Source: Methanoculleus receptaculi
GTDB lineage: Archaea; Halobacteriota; Methanomicrobia; Methanomicrobiales; Methanoculleaceae
Assembly: GCF_033472595.1 (NCBI RefSeq)
Contig: NZ_CP137642.1
Location: forward strand, 1,721,384-1,785,383
Direction of reading: 5' to 3'
Length of the DNA: 64,000 bases
Positions 52,172 to 60,418 of the stretch are shown here, in pieces (positions within the stretch are counted from its first letter, which is position 1; every line of letters begins with the position of its first letter). The notes beneath the pieces were generated by a model that was given only the letters and a program-made list of their open reading frames with translations, was not told the DNA's origin and searched no databases. Made by a program: the position numbers and the translations under genes.

Positions 52172-53050
52172 TTATCGTACCACCAGCACGTGGCTTTCCG
52201 ACCGGTGCACGACCGCTTCGGCCACCCCGCCGAAGATCTGCTCTGCAATCCCGTGCCGTCCCTTCGCTCCCAGGACGATAAGCGTTGCGCCGCGTTCCTT
52301 TGCAAGGGAGAGCACCTCGTCGATGGCATTCCCCGTCCGGAGGACGGTGCCGACGTTTGCAAACCCGGCTTCCTCGAACTGCCGCTTCAGAGCCGCGAGC
52401 CGTCCTTCGTCGCGCCGGTTGAACGCCGCCATCTCTTCGGGCGAGGCGTACGCGAGATGCCGGAGGTCCTGGATGTGGGCGACGATCACCTCATCGGGGT
52501 GCGCCCCGGCCATCCACGAGAGGCAGGGGATGCACCGCTCTGCATACGCCGAGAAGTCCGTCGCGTACAGGATGCGCCCAAAGAGCCGGTCGGCCGCGAG
52601 CCGGCAGGTCGTTTCATCGGCCGTCCCGATGATCCGCAGCCGGACGAGGAGGACCGGGTCGTTCACGTTCCGGAGGACGTCTTCCGTGGTGCTGCCGAGG
52701 AGAACCCGGGATACCAGGTTCCTCCCGTGCGAGCCGAGGACGATGAGCGCGTAGCCGTCCCGCTCCGACCGCTCGACGATCTCGATCGAAGGGATGCCGC
52801 TGACCACCTCCGCGGTCACGGACGGAGCCCCGCACGCGACCAGCCGGTTCCGCCAGGCCTCGAGCACCTCCCGGTCGTGGTCGAGGATCTCCGGGGCCGC
52901 CAGGGTGTCCCGCACGTTCGCCACATGGAGGAGCCGGATCTCCTGAACGCCGAGACGCACGATCTCCTCGACCGCCGAGAGGATCTTCTCGCCGCTCTCC
53001 GCCACGTCGAGCGGCACGAGCACGTTTCCGAGCTTTCTGCCATTTGTCAT
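52172..53050 (-). CDS. Tandem universal stress protein
   Basis: 292 residues, two Usp domains in a row. The first (about 1-150) carries [17 protein letters not shown], the second [17 protein letters not shown], both ATP-site motifs. It overlaps acr3 by 4 nt and so is part of the arsenic transcript, perhaps as a general stress or nucleotide-sensing factor. Confidence 0.87.
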   Translation of the reverse strand: MTNGRKLGNVLVPLDVAESGEKILSAVEEIVRLGVQEIRLLHVANVRDTLAAPEILDHDREVLEAWRNRLVACGAPSVTAEVVSGIPSIEIVERSERDGYALIVLGSHGRNLVSRVLLGSTTEDVLRNVNDPVLLVRLRIIGTADETTCRLAADRLFGRILYATDFSAYAERCIPCLSWMAGAHPDEVIVAHIQDLRHLAYASPEEMAAFNRRDEGRLAALKRQFEEAGFANVGTVLRTGNAIDEVLSLAKERGATLIVLGAKGRHGIAEQIFGGVAEAVVHRSESHVLVVR

Positions 53051-54156
53051 TCTATCTCACCTCCAAACATGCCCTGTGTCCCGAGGCAGATCCGCACGAG
53101 CATCAGCATCACCGGCACCTCGATCAGCACCCCGACGACCGTCGCCAGCGCCGCCCCAGAGCCGAGGCCGAAGAGGATCGTCGCGGTCGCGATCGCCACC
53201 TCGAAGTGGTTCGAGGCCCCGATCATCCCGGCGGGCGCCGCGTCGCGGTAGGCGAGTTTCAGCCGCCGCGCGAGGACGAAGTAGCCCAGAGTGAAGATGA
53301 AGAGCGTCTGGATGAAGAGCGGGATCGCGATCCAGAGGATGGTGAGCGGATTTGCGATGATGACGTCGCCCTTGAAGGTGAAGAGGAGGACGAGCGTGCC
53401 GAGGAGAGCGGCGATGCTCACCGGGGTCAGGTAGTGCAGGAACCTGGTCTCGAACCAGGCCATGCCCTTCCGGGCGATGATCCACTTTCGCGTCACGTAG
53501 CCTGCCGCGAGGGGAAGGCCGACGTAGACCGCGACCGAGAGGAGGATCGTCTCCCAGGGGATCGGCATTGCGGCGACGCCGAGGAGGAACCCGCCGAGCG
53601 GGGCGTAGAGGACGAGCATCGTGAGCGAGTTGATCGCGACCATCACGAGCGTCAGGCCGTCGTTGCCCCGTGCGAGGTAGCTCCACATCAGCACCATCGC
53701 CGTGCAGGGGGCGATGCCGAGCAGGATGCACCCGGCGACGTAACTCCGCCAGAGCTCGACCTCGACGCCGCTCGGGAGGATCTCGGTACCGGGGAGGAAG
53801 TCGACGAAGAGGTAGCCGAGGAAGAAGGTGGCGATGAGGTACATCGTGAAGGGCTTGATCGCCCAGTTCAGGACGAGCGTCAGGGCGACGGGTTTCGGGG
53901 TCCTGGCGGCCCGGAGCACTTCGGAAAAGTCGATCTTCACCATGATCGGGTAGATCATGAAGAAGAGGGCGATGGCTATCGGTATCGAGATCTGGTAGAC
54001 CGAGAAGGCGTCGAGCGCGACCGCGACGCCGGGGAAGGTGCTGCCGAGGAGGATCCCGGCAACGATGCAGAGCGCCACCCAGAGTGTGAGGTACTTCTCG
54101 AACGTCGATAGGCGCCGGGTTTTTCCTTCTCCCGTCATCTCATTCTCCCCTGCCAT
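53047..54156 (-). CDS. acr3: Arsenite efflux transporter Acr3
   Basis: 369 residues, ten membrane helices of the bile-acid/arsenite transporter fold. The essential Cys lies in [37 protein letters not shown] and [18 protein letters not shown] are standard. It exports arsenite in exchange for protons. The first 20 residues are charged and extend into the truncated DGC gene, so the exact start is open. The lateral overlap with the Usp gene shows a shared transcript. Confidence 0.93.
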   Translation of the reverse strand: MAGENEMTGEGKTRRLSTFEKYLTLWVALCIVAGILLGSTFPGVAVALDAFSVYQISIPIAIALFFMIYPIMVKIDFSEVLRAARTPKPVALTLVLNWAIKPFTMYLIATFFLGYLFVDFLPGTEILPSGVEVELWRSYVAGCILLGIAPCTAMVLMWSYLARGNDGLTLVMVAINSLTMLVLYAPLGGFLLGVAAMPIPWETILLSVAVYVGLPLAAGYVTRKWIIARKGMAWFETRFLHYLTPVSIAALLGTLVLLFTFKGDVIIANPLTILWIAIPLFIQTLFIFTLGYFVLARRLKLAYRDAAPAGMIGASNHFEVAIATATILFGLGSGAALATVVGVLIEVPVMLMLVRICLGTQGMFGGEIE

Positions 54157-54428
54157 CGGCGTGTATCTCCGCTACTTCTCCCCCTACTCCTCCCAGGCTG
54201 CGCTGACCACCGTCTCGACGTCCTCTTCATCGTCGACGGGGCTCTGACCGGCACGCCGGCGGTGCAGGCAAGGATGCCATACCCCTCCAGCGTCAGCTGG
54301 ACTGCGGCGCTGTTCGAGATCTGGCCGGTGTTCGACGCTCCAGCACACGGGAAGAGCACTCGTTTCTTCCCGCCTTCGGGGACGCCGGGGCCCCCGCAGA
54401 CGCATACTACAGGCTGCTGCACTGCCAT
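54135..54428 (-). pseudogene. Truncated DGC-domain gene
   Basis: 97 codons from the ATG at 54428. The N-terminal half is a good DGC start (VLFPCAGASNTGQISNSAAV, then LEGYGILACTAGVPV). After this the frame turns into non-family Arg/Ser-rich sequence and ends inside acr3. In another frame, VDDEEDVETVVSAAWEE and a stop follow at once, reading like the true C-terminus. The middle with the DGCxxxC motif is absent, so an internal deletion plus frameshift is likely. It is 1 nt after a mini-thioredoxin gene. Confidence 0.65.
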
Positions 54429-54429
54429 C

Positions 54430-54672
54430 TCACTTCTCTCCAAGCAGTATCTGCTTGATATCCTCAACGCAGGGGACATGGCCGACGACCTTGGCCTCGC
54501 CGTCGACGTAGAGCGCCGGCGTCAGCATCACCCCCCGTTCGATCATCTCATCGAGGCCTTCGATCTTGCGGATCTCCGCATCGATCTTGAGGTCCCTGAC
54601 AGCAATTTCCACATTCTTCAGCATCCGCTTGCATTTGGCGCAGCCGGTCCCGAAGACTTCAACCAGAACCAT
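54430..54672 (-). CDS. Mini-thioredoxin (redox-active CxxC protein) 1
   Basis: 80 residues, much shorter than classical thioredoxin (about 105). The active site is VFGTGCAKCKRMLKNVE (CAKC), with cis-proline in GVMLTPALYVDG. Closely related to the next gene, so a tandem duplication. It may reduce ArsC or DGC proteins. Confidence 0.85.
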   Translation of the reverse strand: MVLVEVFGTGCAKCKRMLKNVEIAVRDLKIDAEIRKIEGLDEMIERGVMLTPALYVDGEAKVVGHVPCVEDIKQILLGEK

Positions 54673-54704
54673 CGCTCCTCTTCCTCCACGGGGAAAAGGG
54701 GGTC

Positions 54705-54938
54705 TCACCCCTGCAGGATCTCCTTGATCTCTTTCACGTCGGCCACCCGGCCGGAGACCTTGAGTTCCCCGTCGACGGCGAGCGCCGGCGTCAGCATCAC
54801 GCCGCGGTCCATGATCTCGGTGATATCGTCGACCTTGACGAGTTCGGCCTCGATGCCGAGGTCTTTGATCGCCGTCTCCACGTTCTTTGTGAGCCGCTTG
54901 CATCTGGCGCAGCCGGTTCCGAGTACTTCAACCTTCAT
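54705..54938 (-). CDS. Mini-thioredoxin (redox-active CxxC protein) 2
   Basis: 77 residues; active site LGTGCARCKRLTKNVE (CARC) and cis-proline in GVMLTPALAVDG. It aligns with the preceding protein over its whole length. It overlaps the next upstream gene by 4 nt. With the neighbouring FTR-type reductase it could form a ferredoxin-driven thiol chain. Confidence 0.86.
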   Translation of the reverse strand: MKVEVLGTGCARCKRLTKNVETAIKDLGIEAELVKVDDITEIMDRGVMLTPALAVDGELKVSGRVADVKEIKEILQG

Positions 54939-55204
54939 TGTTTCTTCACCTCGTTCTGGTATTCTGCAAGGAGCGCCGTCCGGTAAAGCGGTTCCGCTCC
55001 CTTCGGGATGTAGTTGTAGATCTTTACCTGCCCGACGAGTTCGTCGCCGATAGCGGTCTCGCCCGTGATACCGCTTTCGATGACGTCGGCCAGGATGTCG
55101 TCGAGCATCGCGAGCCCGACGACGACCCCGCCGACCTCGATCCGGCGGATCCGGCGCATGGCCTCGGCGGCGCAGCAGGGTTTCTCTCTCTTCTTCGTCT
55201 CCAT
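54935..55204 (-). CDS. 89-residue protein with CC motif, unknown
   Basis: Translated from the ATG at 55204 (frame is open upstream inside the permease gene). KPCCAAEAMRRIRRIEVGG near the N-terminus suggests a soft-metal site; then GLAMLDDILADVIESG and EYQNEVKKQ. The central part is helical. It sits between a permease and a mini-thioredoxin, overlapping the latter by 4 nt. I do not recognise a family. Confidence 0.65.
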   Translation of the reverse strand: METKKREKPCCAAEAMRRIRRIEVGGVVVGLAMLDDILADVIESGITGETAIGDELVGQVKIYNYIPKGAEPLYRTALLAEYQNEVKKQ

Positions 55205-55214
55205 GGGTTCTCTC

Positions 55215-56294
55215 CTAGATAAGCAGCATGCCGTTCCCGTACAGGAACCCGGCGACGGTCGCGAAGACGACCACCAGCGCCACGTAGGCCGCCGTCTTCT
55301 TCGCCCCGGCGATCCGCGAGATGACGAGGACGGAGGGGAGGCTGATCGTCGGGCCCGCGAGCAGGAGGGCAAGCGCCGGTCCCGGGGCCATGAGGCCTGC
55401 CGAGTAGCCGAAGGTCGTGCCGATGATCGGGACCTCGAGCAGCGTCGGCATGTAGAGGATCATCCCGACGATTGCCGCAAGGAAGTTTGCCGCGAGCGAG
55501 TTGTTCCCGAAGAAGGGCTGGAAGGTCTCGGGCGGGAGGAAGAAGGCGATGATCCCGACGAGGAACGTTCCCCCGATCAGGATGGGAAAGATCTTCTTCG
55601 TGAGGTCCCAGGTCTCGAGCCCCCAGTCGGTCACCTCGTCGCGGTCGTAATAGTAGATGAGCAGGACGGCGATCGCGAGCGTGAGAATGTAGACGATGCC
55701 GAGCCGGAGCGCCCACTCGAGCTGCGACGCCCCGAAGACCAGCACCCCGACCAGGAGGGCGAAGAACGCGGGCGTGACCCAGCGTGGTTTCTCCTCCTCA
55801 CACGCCCCGGCGACGCTCGGCGCCATCGCCCTCTGCTTGAGCGTCTCGATATCGGTCGACCGGAAGATCAGCGCCATAAAAAGCCCGATGACGATGGCGA
55901 GCACGACCGCAAAGACCGCCCGTGCTATCCCGAGGTCGAAGCCGAGCACCCGGGCGGTGTAGATGATCGCGAGGATGTTGATGGCCGGTCCGGCAAAGAG
56001 AAACGTCGTCGCGGGGCCGATGCCGCTCCCTTTCTTGAGGATGCCGGCAAATATCGGCAGGATGGTGCAGCTGCAGACGGCAAGAATCGTCCCCGATACC
56101 GATGCGATTCCGTAAGAGATGTGTTTGGGCGTGTCCGGGCTGAAGTACTTCAGGATCGCCTCTTTCTTGACGAAAGCCGCGATGGCCCCGGCGATGAAGA
56201 ACGCCGGGACCAGGCAGGTGAGGACGTGTGCCGAGAGGTAATCGAGCACTGCCGCGAGCCCCGACGCAAGAGCGCCTATGAGTATGTCAATCAT
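55215..56294 (-). CDS. ArsP/DUF318-type permease 2
   Basis: 359 residues, eight to ten membrane helices. Family motif AVCSCTILPIFAGILKKGSG and AGPAINILAIIYTARVL, plus GMILYMPTLLEVPIIG and SLPSVLVISRIAGAKKT in the second half. It is only distantly similar to the first permease. Its start overlaps the stop of a frameshifted small gene (TAATG), so it would be translationally coupled to it. Confidence 0.85.
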   Translation of the reverse strand: MIDILIGALASGLAAVLDYLSAHVLTCLVPAFFIAGAIAAFVKKEAILKYFSPDTPKHISYGIASVSGTILAVCSCTILPIFAGILKKGSGIGPATTFLFAGPAINILAIIYTARVLGFDLGIARAVFAVVLAIVIGLFMALIFRSTDIETLKQRAMAPSVAGACEEEKPRWVTPAFFALLVGVLVFGASQLEWALRLGIVYILTLAIAVLLIYYYDRDEVTDWGLETWDLTKKIFPILIGGTFLVGIIAFFLPPETFQPFFGNNSLAANFLAAIVGMILYMPTLLEVPIIGTTFGYSAGLMAPGPALALLLAGPTISLPSVLVISRIAGAKKTAAYVALVVVFATVAGFLYGNGMLLI

Positions 56295-56437
56295 TATCTA
56301 TTCCTTTTATGCAGTTCGATGTTCTCATGCGGGATGTTCATCCGGATGGCGGCAAGGGCCTGGAACGCCACGCCGGCGAGGGACGGCGACCCCGATGATC
56401 CCCCCAAAGAGCGGCATCCGTTCATATCCGTGTTCAT
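56294..56437 (-). pseudogene. Small one-helix membrane protein, probably frameshifted
   Basis: A 47-codon frame ends in AGVAFQALAAIRMNIPHENI, a plausible membrane-anchor end. Its beginning (MNTDMNGCRSLGGSSG) does not look like protein, while the neighbouring frame starts MPLFGGIIGVAV at 56417. Removing one base from the C triplet (G triplet at 56380-56382 on the plus strand) joins both into a 40-residue single-helix protein. The stop overlaps the permease ATG. Either a sequencing error or a broken gene. Confidence 0.5.
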
Positions 56438-56441
56438 TCGC

Positions 56442-56624
56442 TCACCGCTCCCGCTTCTCATCGGACGGCTCACCCTCCACCGGCGGCATGTGTTGACGGC
56501 TGTATTCGGCTATAACTGCCGATTTCCCCCTCCGTATCAGGAGGAGCACGCCGATCATGAAGGCGATAACGGCCGCCAGCAGCACCCAGAGTTCCGCTCC
56601 GTCCCAGAGCATCGGGTCGGCCAT
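56442..56624 (-). CDS. 60-residue single-helix membrane protein
   Basis: One membrane helix (ELWVLLAAVIAFMIGVLLLI) followed by RRGKSAVIAEYSRQHMPPVE and a charged tail ending DEKRER. GGGAGGAA before the ATG is a good ribosome site. It lies 2 nt after the FTR-type gene. Probably an accessory of the permease; no known family recognised. Confidence 0.65.
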   Translation of the reverse strand: MADPMLWDGAELWVLLAAVIAFMIGVLLLIRRGKSAVIAEYSRQHMPPVEGEPSDEKRER

Positions 56625-56626
56625 CC

Positions 56627-56943
56627 CTATTCCTCCCGCCCTACTGCATCCTTCCGGAAGAAGAGGTTGCAGTGGCACTTTCCTTCGCCGGCGATCTCGT
56701 CCAGGTGGTAGACGCAGGGGCAGGCAATCTTCGCGTCTTCTTCCGGCACGCCTTTCCGGATGCGGCAGGGGCAGTAGCGTCTGCCGTAACGGAGCTGGTT
56801 CCGGGCAAGCCCCCGGATGACGGCGTTTCTGACCCGTACGTCCGGTTGAGCACGAGATCGTGTTCGCGGGCGTACTCCTCCGCCCAGGCACGGATCTCGT
56901 CGACCAGTTCATCTTCGGTCAGGGCCGTCGGTTCGTCTGCCAT
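56627..56943 (-). pseudogene. Ferredoxin:thioredoxin reductase catalytic-type gene with frameshift
   Basis: From the ATG at 56943 the frame reads MADEPTALTEDELVDEIRAW and EYAREHDLVLN, then loses family character. The next frame carries VRNAVIRGLARNQLRYGRR, the clusters CPC, CPC and CHC, and ends FFRKDAVGREE at 56627. Adding one C after LN (at about 56842-56845) gives LNPDVRVRNAV, the expected sequence. Without it the protein lacks all cluster Cys. The intact paralog is at 5.8-6.1 kb. A sequencing error in a C run is possible. Confidence 0.75.
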
Positions 56944-56956
56944 GCTCCGCTTCCGG

Positions 56957-57097
56957 TCACTCCTTCTTCTCGTCCGTCTTCTTCGGCACAACCTTCATGC
57001 CGCCGCAGCAGCAGCCGCAGTCGCTCTCCGGCGCAAGGAGCCTCTTAATCCTTCCGGCGAGGCCTTCCTTCCGGTTTTTGTCGGTGTCGTCTGTCAT
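56957..57097 (-). CDS. 46-residue Cys-rich protein heading the second metal operon
   Basis: Sequence landmarks: a Lys/Arg-rich front (KNRKEGLAGRIKRLLAPESD), CGCCCGG in the middle, and a Lys/Glu-rich tail. Four Cys in six residues suit soft-metal binding. It is the first gene of the operon and lies 19 nt from a 20-bp inverted repeat. Function inferred as metal sensing, delivery or sequestration; not a recognised family. Confidence 0.65.
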   Translation of the reverse strand: MTDDTDKNRKEGLAGRIKRLLAPESDCGCCCGGMKVVPKKTDEKKE

Positions 57098-57385
57098 AGC
57101 GGTACGCTCCACTCCGTTTCAACATTATTTGAAACAAAGTAGGCAACGTTATCACATAAAGGTTCTGGTTCCAAAAAGAGTTGAAGGAGATGCAGGCACG
57201 GCGGCATTCGGTGTATCGCCGGGGGTGGCGGGGTTGATCGCCGGCGAGGCGCAGGGGAACTGGATCGTCTACCGGGTCACCGATGACGCGGCGGCGTGGA
57301 CCGTCTGAGGAGCGGCACAGGGCCGCCCCTCCGTGCAAGGAGCACGGTGCAATATTGACCGTTGCGCCGGATATCCCTTTTTCCC
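57098..57385. other. Gap upstream of the second metal operon
   Basis: 288 nt. Its left part holds the operon promoter. A plus-strand stretch at about 57200-57308 (VSPGVAGLIAGEAQGNWIVY, then a stop) looks protein-like but has no beginning; possibly a gene remnant. Confidence 0.4.
57116..57135. promoter_or_regulatory. 20-bp inverted repeat, probable operator
   Basis: GTTTCAA and TTGAAAC separated by CATTAT, 19 nt upstream of the first gene of the second metal operon. It differs from the operator at 50.8 kb, so another regulator or a relaxed ArsR site is suggested. Confidence 0.5.
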
Positions 57386-59641
57386 TCACGCCAGCTCGTG
57401 CTTCCTGAGGTACTCCCGGACCTGCCTCGACTCGATCCAGCCCCTGTCGAGCTCCCGGACGTAACTGTTGATCCGCTCGACCTGCTCCCGGATCTTCTCT
57501 ACGGCCGTCCCCTCCTCAAGCAGCTCGGTCATGCCGAGGATCACCTGGAGCGGCTGGCGGATGTGGTCGCCGAGGATCGCGAACTGCTCGATGTTCCGCT
57601 CGATCTGCTCGAACGCCTGCTGCCGGAGCTGCTCGTTCTGCTTGCGCTCGGTGATGTCCCTGCCGACCACGTGAACCCCGATCACCGACCGGTCGCGGAC
57701 GATCGGGGATTCGTTCAGCTCGAGGAACGCCACGGATCCGTCTTTGCGGCGGAACACAATCTCGAGCCCCTCGACCGGCTCGCCCCGGGCTATCCTCTTC
57801 CGTCCCTCTTCCCACACGGGGAGGGACGAGGGGGCGACGTAGTCGCGGCACTTGCGGCCGATGAGTTCGTCCGGGGTATAGCCGAGGATCCTCATCACCG
57901 CCGGGGAGATGTAGGCGATCCCGCCCTCGTGGTAGCAGGTGTAGATCATATCGAAACTCTGCTGCGTGATCTCCCGGAACTGTGATTCGCTCTTTTCGAG
58001 GGACTCCCGTGCCTGGAATCGCTCCATCATTCTTCCAAGGCGTCCGGCGATGGTATCAATCAGCGACCGCTCTTCGGCGAGGAACGGGCCTTCGTCCTCC
58101 CGGGGCCTCTCGCGGAGGTAGCAGACCACCACCATGCCGACCGTCTCGGCGTTGACGACAATCGGAGACGCCTGCCGCCAGGGCGTCTCCCGGAACCGCT
58201 CCGCCCTGTACTCGCGCCCACGGACCGTGATCCTGGCGACGGTATCCTCCGGGTACTGCCAGCCGGAAGGGAGCACCTGAACGGCTTCGCGTAAGATCCC
58301 ATCAAGCGTGATTCCCGGCCGTTCGATGATCCGTGATATCTCATAAAGGGCCGAGAGTTCACCAATCCGTTTGTTCAGGTCCTGCGTCCGCTTCCGCAGG
58401 GCATCTTCCGCCCGCTTCACATCGGTGATATCCCTCGTAATGACCGCGATCCGGGCGACGGCACCGTTTGCGTTCCCGACCGGGTAGAGAACGGCGTCGT
58501 ACAGGCGCCCTTCCCATGTATCTTCGAACCGCGCGGCCCTGCCCGTCCCGGCAACCTCGCGGAGGCGGGCCGCGTACGTCTCCGCCACGTCCGGCGGGAA
58601 GAATTCGGACATATTCATGCCGATGAGGTCCTCACGGGAGAGCGCAAACCACCGGGTCGCCGTCTCGTTGACGTCGATGATCCGGCCTTCCGCATCAAGG
58701 AGAACGATCGTCTCTTCGGGAGCGTCGAGGAGAGCGCGGGCCGTCGCCTCGCTCTCCCGGCGCTCCTCCTCGGCACGCTTCCGGTCGGTGATATCGTAGA
58801 GCTGCTCGACGATCAACGCCACTTCGCCTTTCTCGTCGAGGATCGGGCTTGAGCGGCATTCCAGGTAACGGCCGAGTTCGGGCACGAACTTCTCGACGAC
58901 CTCCTGCTTTTTGCTCGCGAGCACAAGGTCCGTCGCACAGACCGAACAGGGCCCGGGCCGCCCGATGAGTTCGTAGCATTTCCGCCCTTTCACGTCCTCC
59001 GGCGTCATTCCGAGCATCTCGTAGCCGGCACGGTTGTAGCGGAGGATCGTATGGTCAGGCAACTGGATGCCGACGATGTCGCCGAGGCTCTCAAACAGCC
59101 CCTCAAGCAGGGTGTTTACCTCCGCGAGGCGGCGACGGGTCTGCTCCTCCCCGGTGACGTCCTGCCAGGTGACGACGGCACCGGTTATCGTCTCCCCGAT
59201 CATGATGGGCGAGGCGGATACGGTAATGTGGATCTCCTCGTCCCCGGAGTCGGGGATGACGAACCGGCAGGACTCGAGCGTCTCTCCCCTGAGCGCCCGG
59301 TGCCCGGGAAGGTCCTCGGGCCGGACCGGCCTGCCGTCGGGATACCGGAGCGGTGCATCCCGCATCCTCGAGAGCGAACGGGCTATCCGGCTCTCGCCGC
59401 ACGGACACGCTACGACCCCGCCGTCGGCGTCGTAAACGATCCCCTGCCTGCCTACGGCGGCAAGAAGTGCATCGCGCTCCAGCTCTACCCGGACACTCCG
59501 GGCGGTAAGATCCCGGTTTTCGGCGAGTAGGGCATCGATGCCGGCTTTCAGCCTCTCCCACGCCTGAGGGTCAGGAGCGGGGTCGGCATCCTTTAACATC
59601 CGCAACAGAACTGCCGGGGACACATCGGATATGCTCCTCAT
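57386..59641 (-). CDS. Multi-PAS/GAF sensor protein without kinase ATPase domain
   Basis: 751 residues, no membrane segments. In order: helical lead with a Cys-containing PAS (about 60-165), PAS 2 (about 175-290, with CYELIGRPGPCSVC), PAS 3 (about 300-415), GAF (about 425-560) and PAS 4 (about 570-690). The tail carries a histidine-kinase-like H box (ILGDHIRQPLQVILGMTELL) and ends after about 60 further residues. The ATP-binding half is absent. The Cys pairs in the PAS domains might sense redox or metals. It may work with a separate kinase or be a non-catalytic signalling scaffold. It stands alone next to the metal island. Confidence 0.82.
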   Translation of the reverse strand: MRSISDVSPAVLLRMLKDADPAPDPQAWERLKAGIDALLAENRDLTARSVRVELERDALLAAVGRQGIVYDADGGVVACPCGESRIARSLSRMRDAPLRYPDGRPVRPEDLPGHRALRGETLESCRFVIPDSGDEEIHITVSASPIMIGETITGAVVTWQDVTGEEQTRRRLAEVNTLLEGLFESLGDIVGIQLPDHTILRYNRAGYEMLGMTPEDVKGRKCYELIGRPGPCSVCATDLVLASKKQEVVEKFVPELGRYLECRSSPILDEKGEVALIVEQLYDITDRKRAEEERRESEATARALLDAPEETIVLLDAEGRIIDVNETATRWFALSREDLIGMNMSEFFPPDVAETYAARLREVAGTGRAARFEDTWEGRLYDAVLYPVGNANGAVARIAVITRDITDVKRAEDALRKRTQDLNKRIGELSALYEISRIIERPGITLDGILREAVQVLPSGWQYPEDTVARITVRGREYRAERFRETPWRQASPIVVNAETVGMVVVCYLRERPREDEGPFLAEERSLIDTIAGRLGRMMERFQARESLEKSESQFREITQQSFDMIYTCYHEGGIAYISPAVMRILGYTPDELIGRKCRDYVAPSSLPVWEEGRKRIARGEPVEGLEIVFRRKDGSVAFLELNESPIVRDRSVIGVHVVGRDITERKQNEQLRQQAFEQIERNIEQFAILGDHIRQPLQVILGMTELLEEGTAVEKIREQVERINSYVRELDRGWIESRQVREYLRKHELA

Positions 59642-60155
59642 CTACCACTCCACTTCCTGCAACAGTCGGATATCCACATACCTTCGTTCTCTCCTCTACG
59701 CATCCTGCAGGGGAAGCCTCCGCGGCATCCGCACCTGCGGCCCTCCCCGCTGAGGCGGCATGGGTTCCTCCACCGGGTCCACCGGACATACGGCGTTGAG
59801 ACGTTGTTTGTTCCGGCAGGAATGAATCGGGTACATATATATTATTTATCAGATAAAACCGATTGGCACCGGACTCGCCACTCCGCCGACGCCATCTTCG
59901 AGGTCGTCTCCGCCGCGGCCAACGTCGGGATCAGCACCGGGTTCGTGAATCCCGGCATGAGTCCTGCGGCGAAGTGGCTCTTCATCGTCGTTATGTGGGC
60001 GGGGAGGCTGGAGATCGTGCCCGTCATCGCCCTGGCGGCCGGGGCGGTACGGAGGGTGTGAAGGCGATGGTCGCGAGCGATCCGCAGTAACGGGGAGAAG
60101 AGTGTGTCGAACCGGATGTCCGGCCCAAAAAAGAGGATGTGTAATGGTTGGGGGC
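59642..60155. other. Gap with a transporter remnant
   Basis: 514 nt. A/T-rich promoter signals for the PAS gene lie near 59830-59850 (ATATATATTATTTATC). The rest is a TrkH remnant and non-coding sequence. Confidence 0.45.
59875..60061 (+). pseudogene. C-terminal remnant of a TrkH-type potassium transporter
   Basis: About 61 codons: ADAIFEVVSAAANVGISTGF, then NPGMSPAAKWLFIVVMWAGR and LEIVPVIALAAG. This is the last pore loop and helix of TrkH/KtrB proteins (GNVGLS- and MxxGRLEI-type motifs). The first 400 residues are missing, and the sequence before it is unrelated. A relic of deletion or recombination. Confidence 0.7.
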
Positions 60156-60236
60156 CTAGTTCTTCCTGCCCTTGTCCTGAACCTTCTCCGCCTTCTTCTC
60201 CTGCTTCTTACCCTGAGGCTTGTTCTCCTTTGCCAT
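60156..60236 (-). CDS. 26-residue lysine-rich micro-protein
   Basis: MAKENKPQGKKQEKKAEKVQ followed by DKGRKN and a stop; ten of the 26 residues are Lys. A strong ribosome site (GGAGGTG) lies 8 nt before the ATG, and a TATA-like AAATTTATATC is about 55-60 nt upstream, so expression is likely. It may bind RNA or acidic surfaces. Too short for most gene callers; no family known to me. Confidence 0.6.
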   Translation of the reverse strand: MAKENKPQGKKQEKKAEKVQDKGRKN

Positions 60237-60418
60237 GAGTGACACACCTCCTTCCCGAGGAGGGATAGATCTGATGTTAACCGGCCATGATATAAATTTT
60301 ATGTCCACTCAGCCACTTTTTCCAGGATTCAGGAGAAATTATACGTTTTTGTCGTTCTCCGGCCATGAAGGGATCGAAAGGGCGCTTGAGCGCGGGAAGG
60401 GCCGGGGGGCCGGGAGCT

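Noticed and set aside
53044-54111. A 355-codon plus-strand open frame opposite acr3
   Set aside because: Its composition is Asp/Glu/Arg-rich as expected for the antisense of a GC-rich membrane protein gene; acr3 on the other strand is a clear family member.
55065-56711. A 548-codon plus-strand open frame opposite the second permease
   Set aside because: Same reason: it is the antisense shadow of permease and accessory genes and shows no family features.
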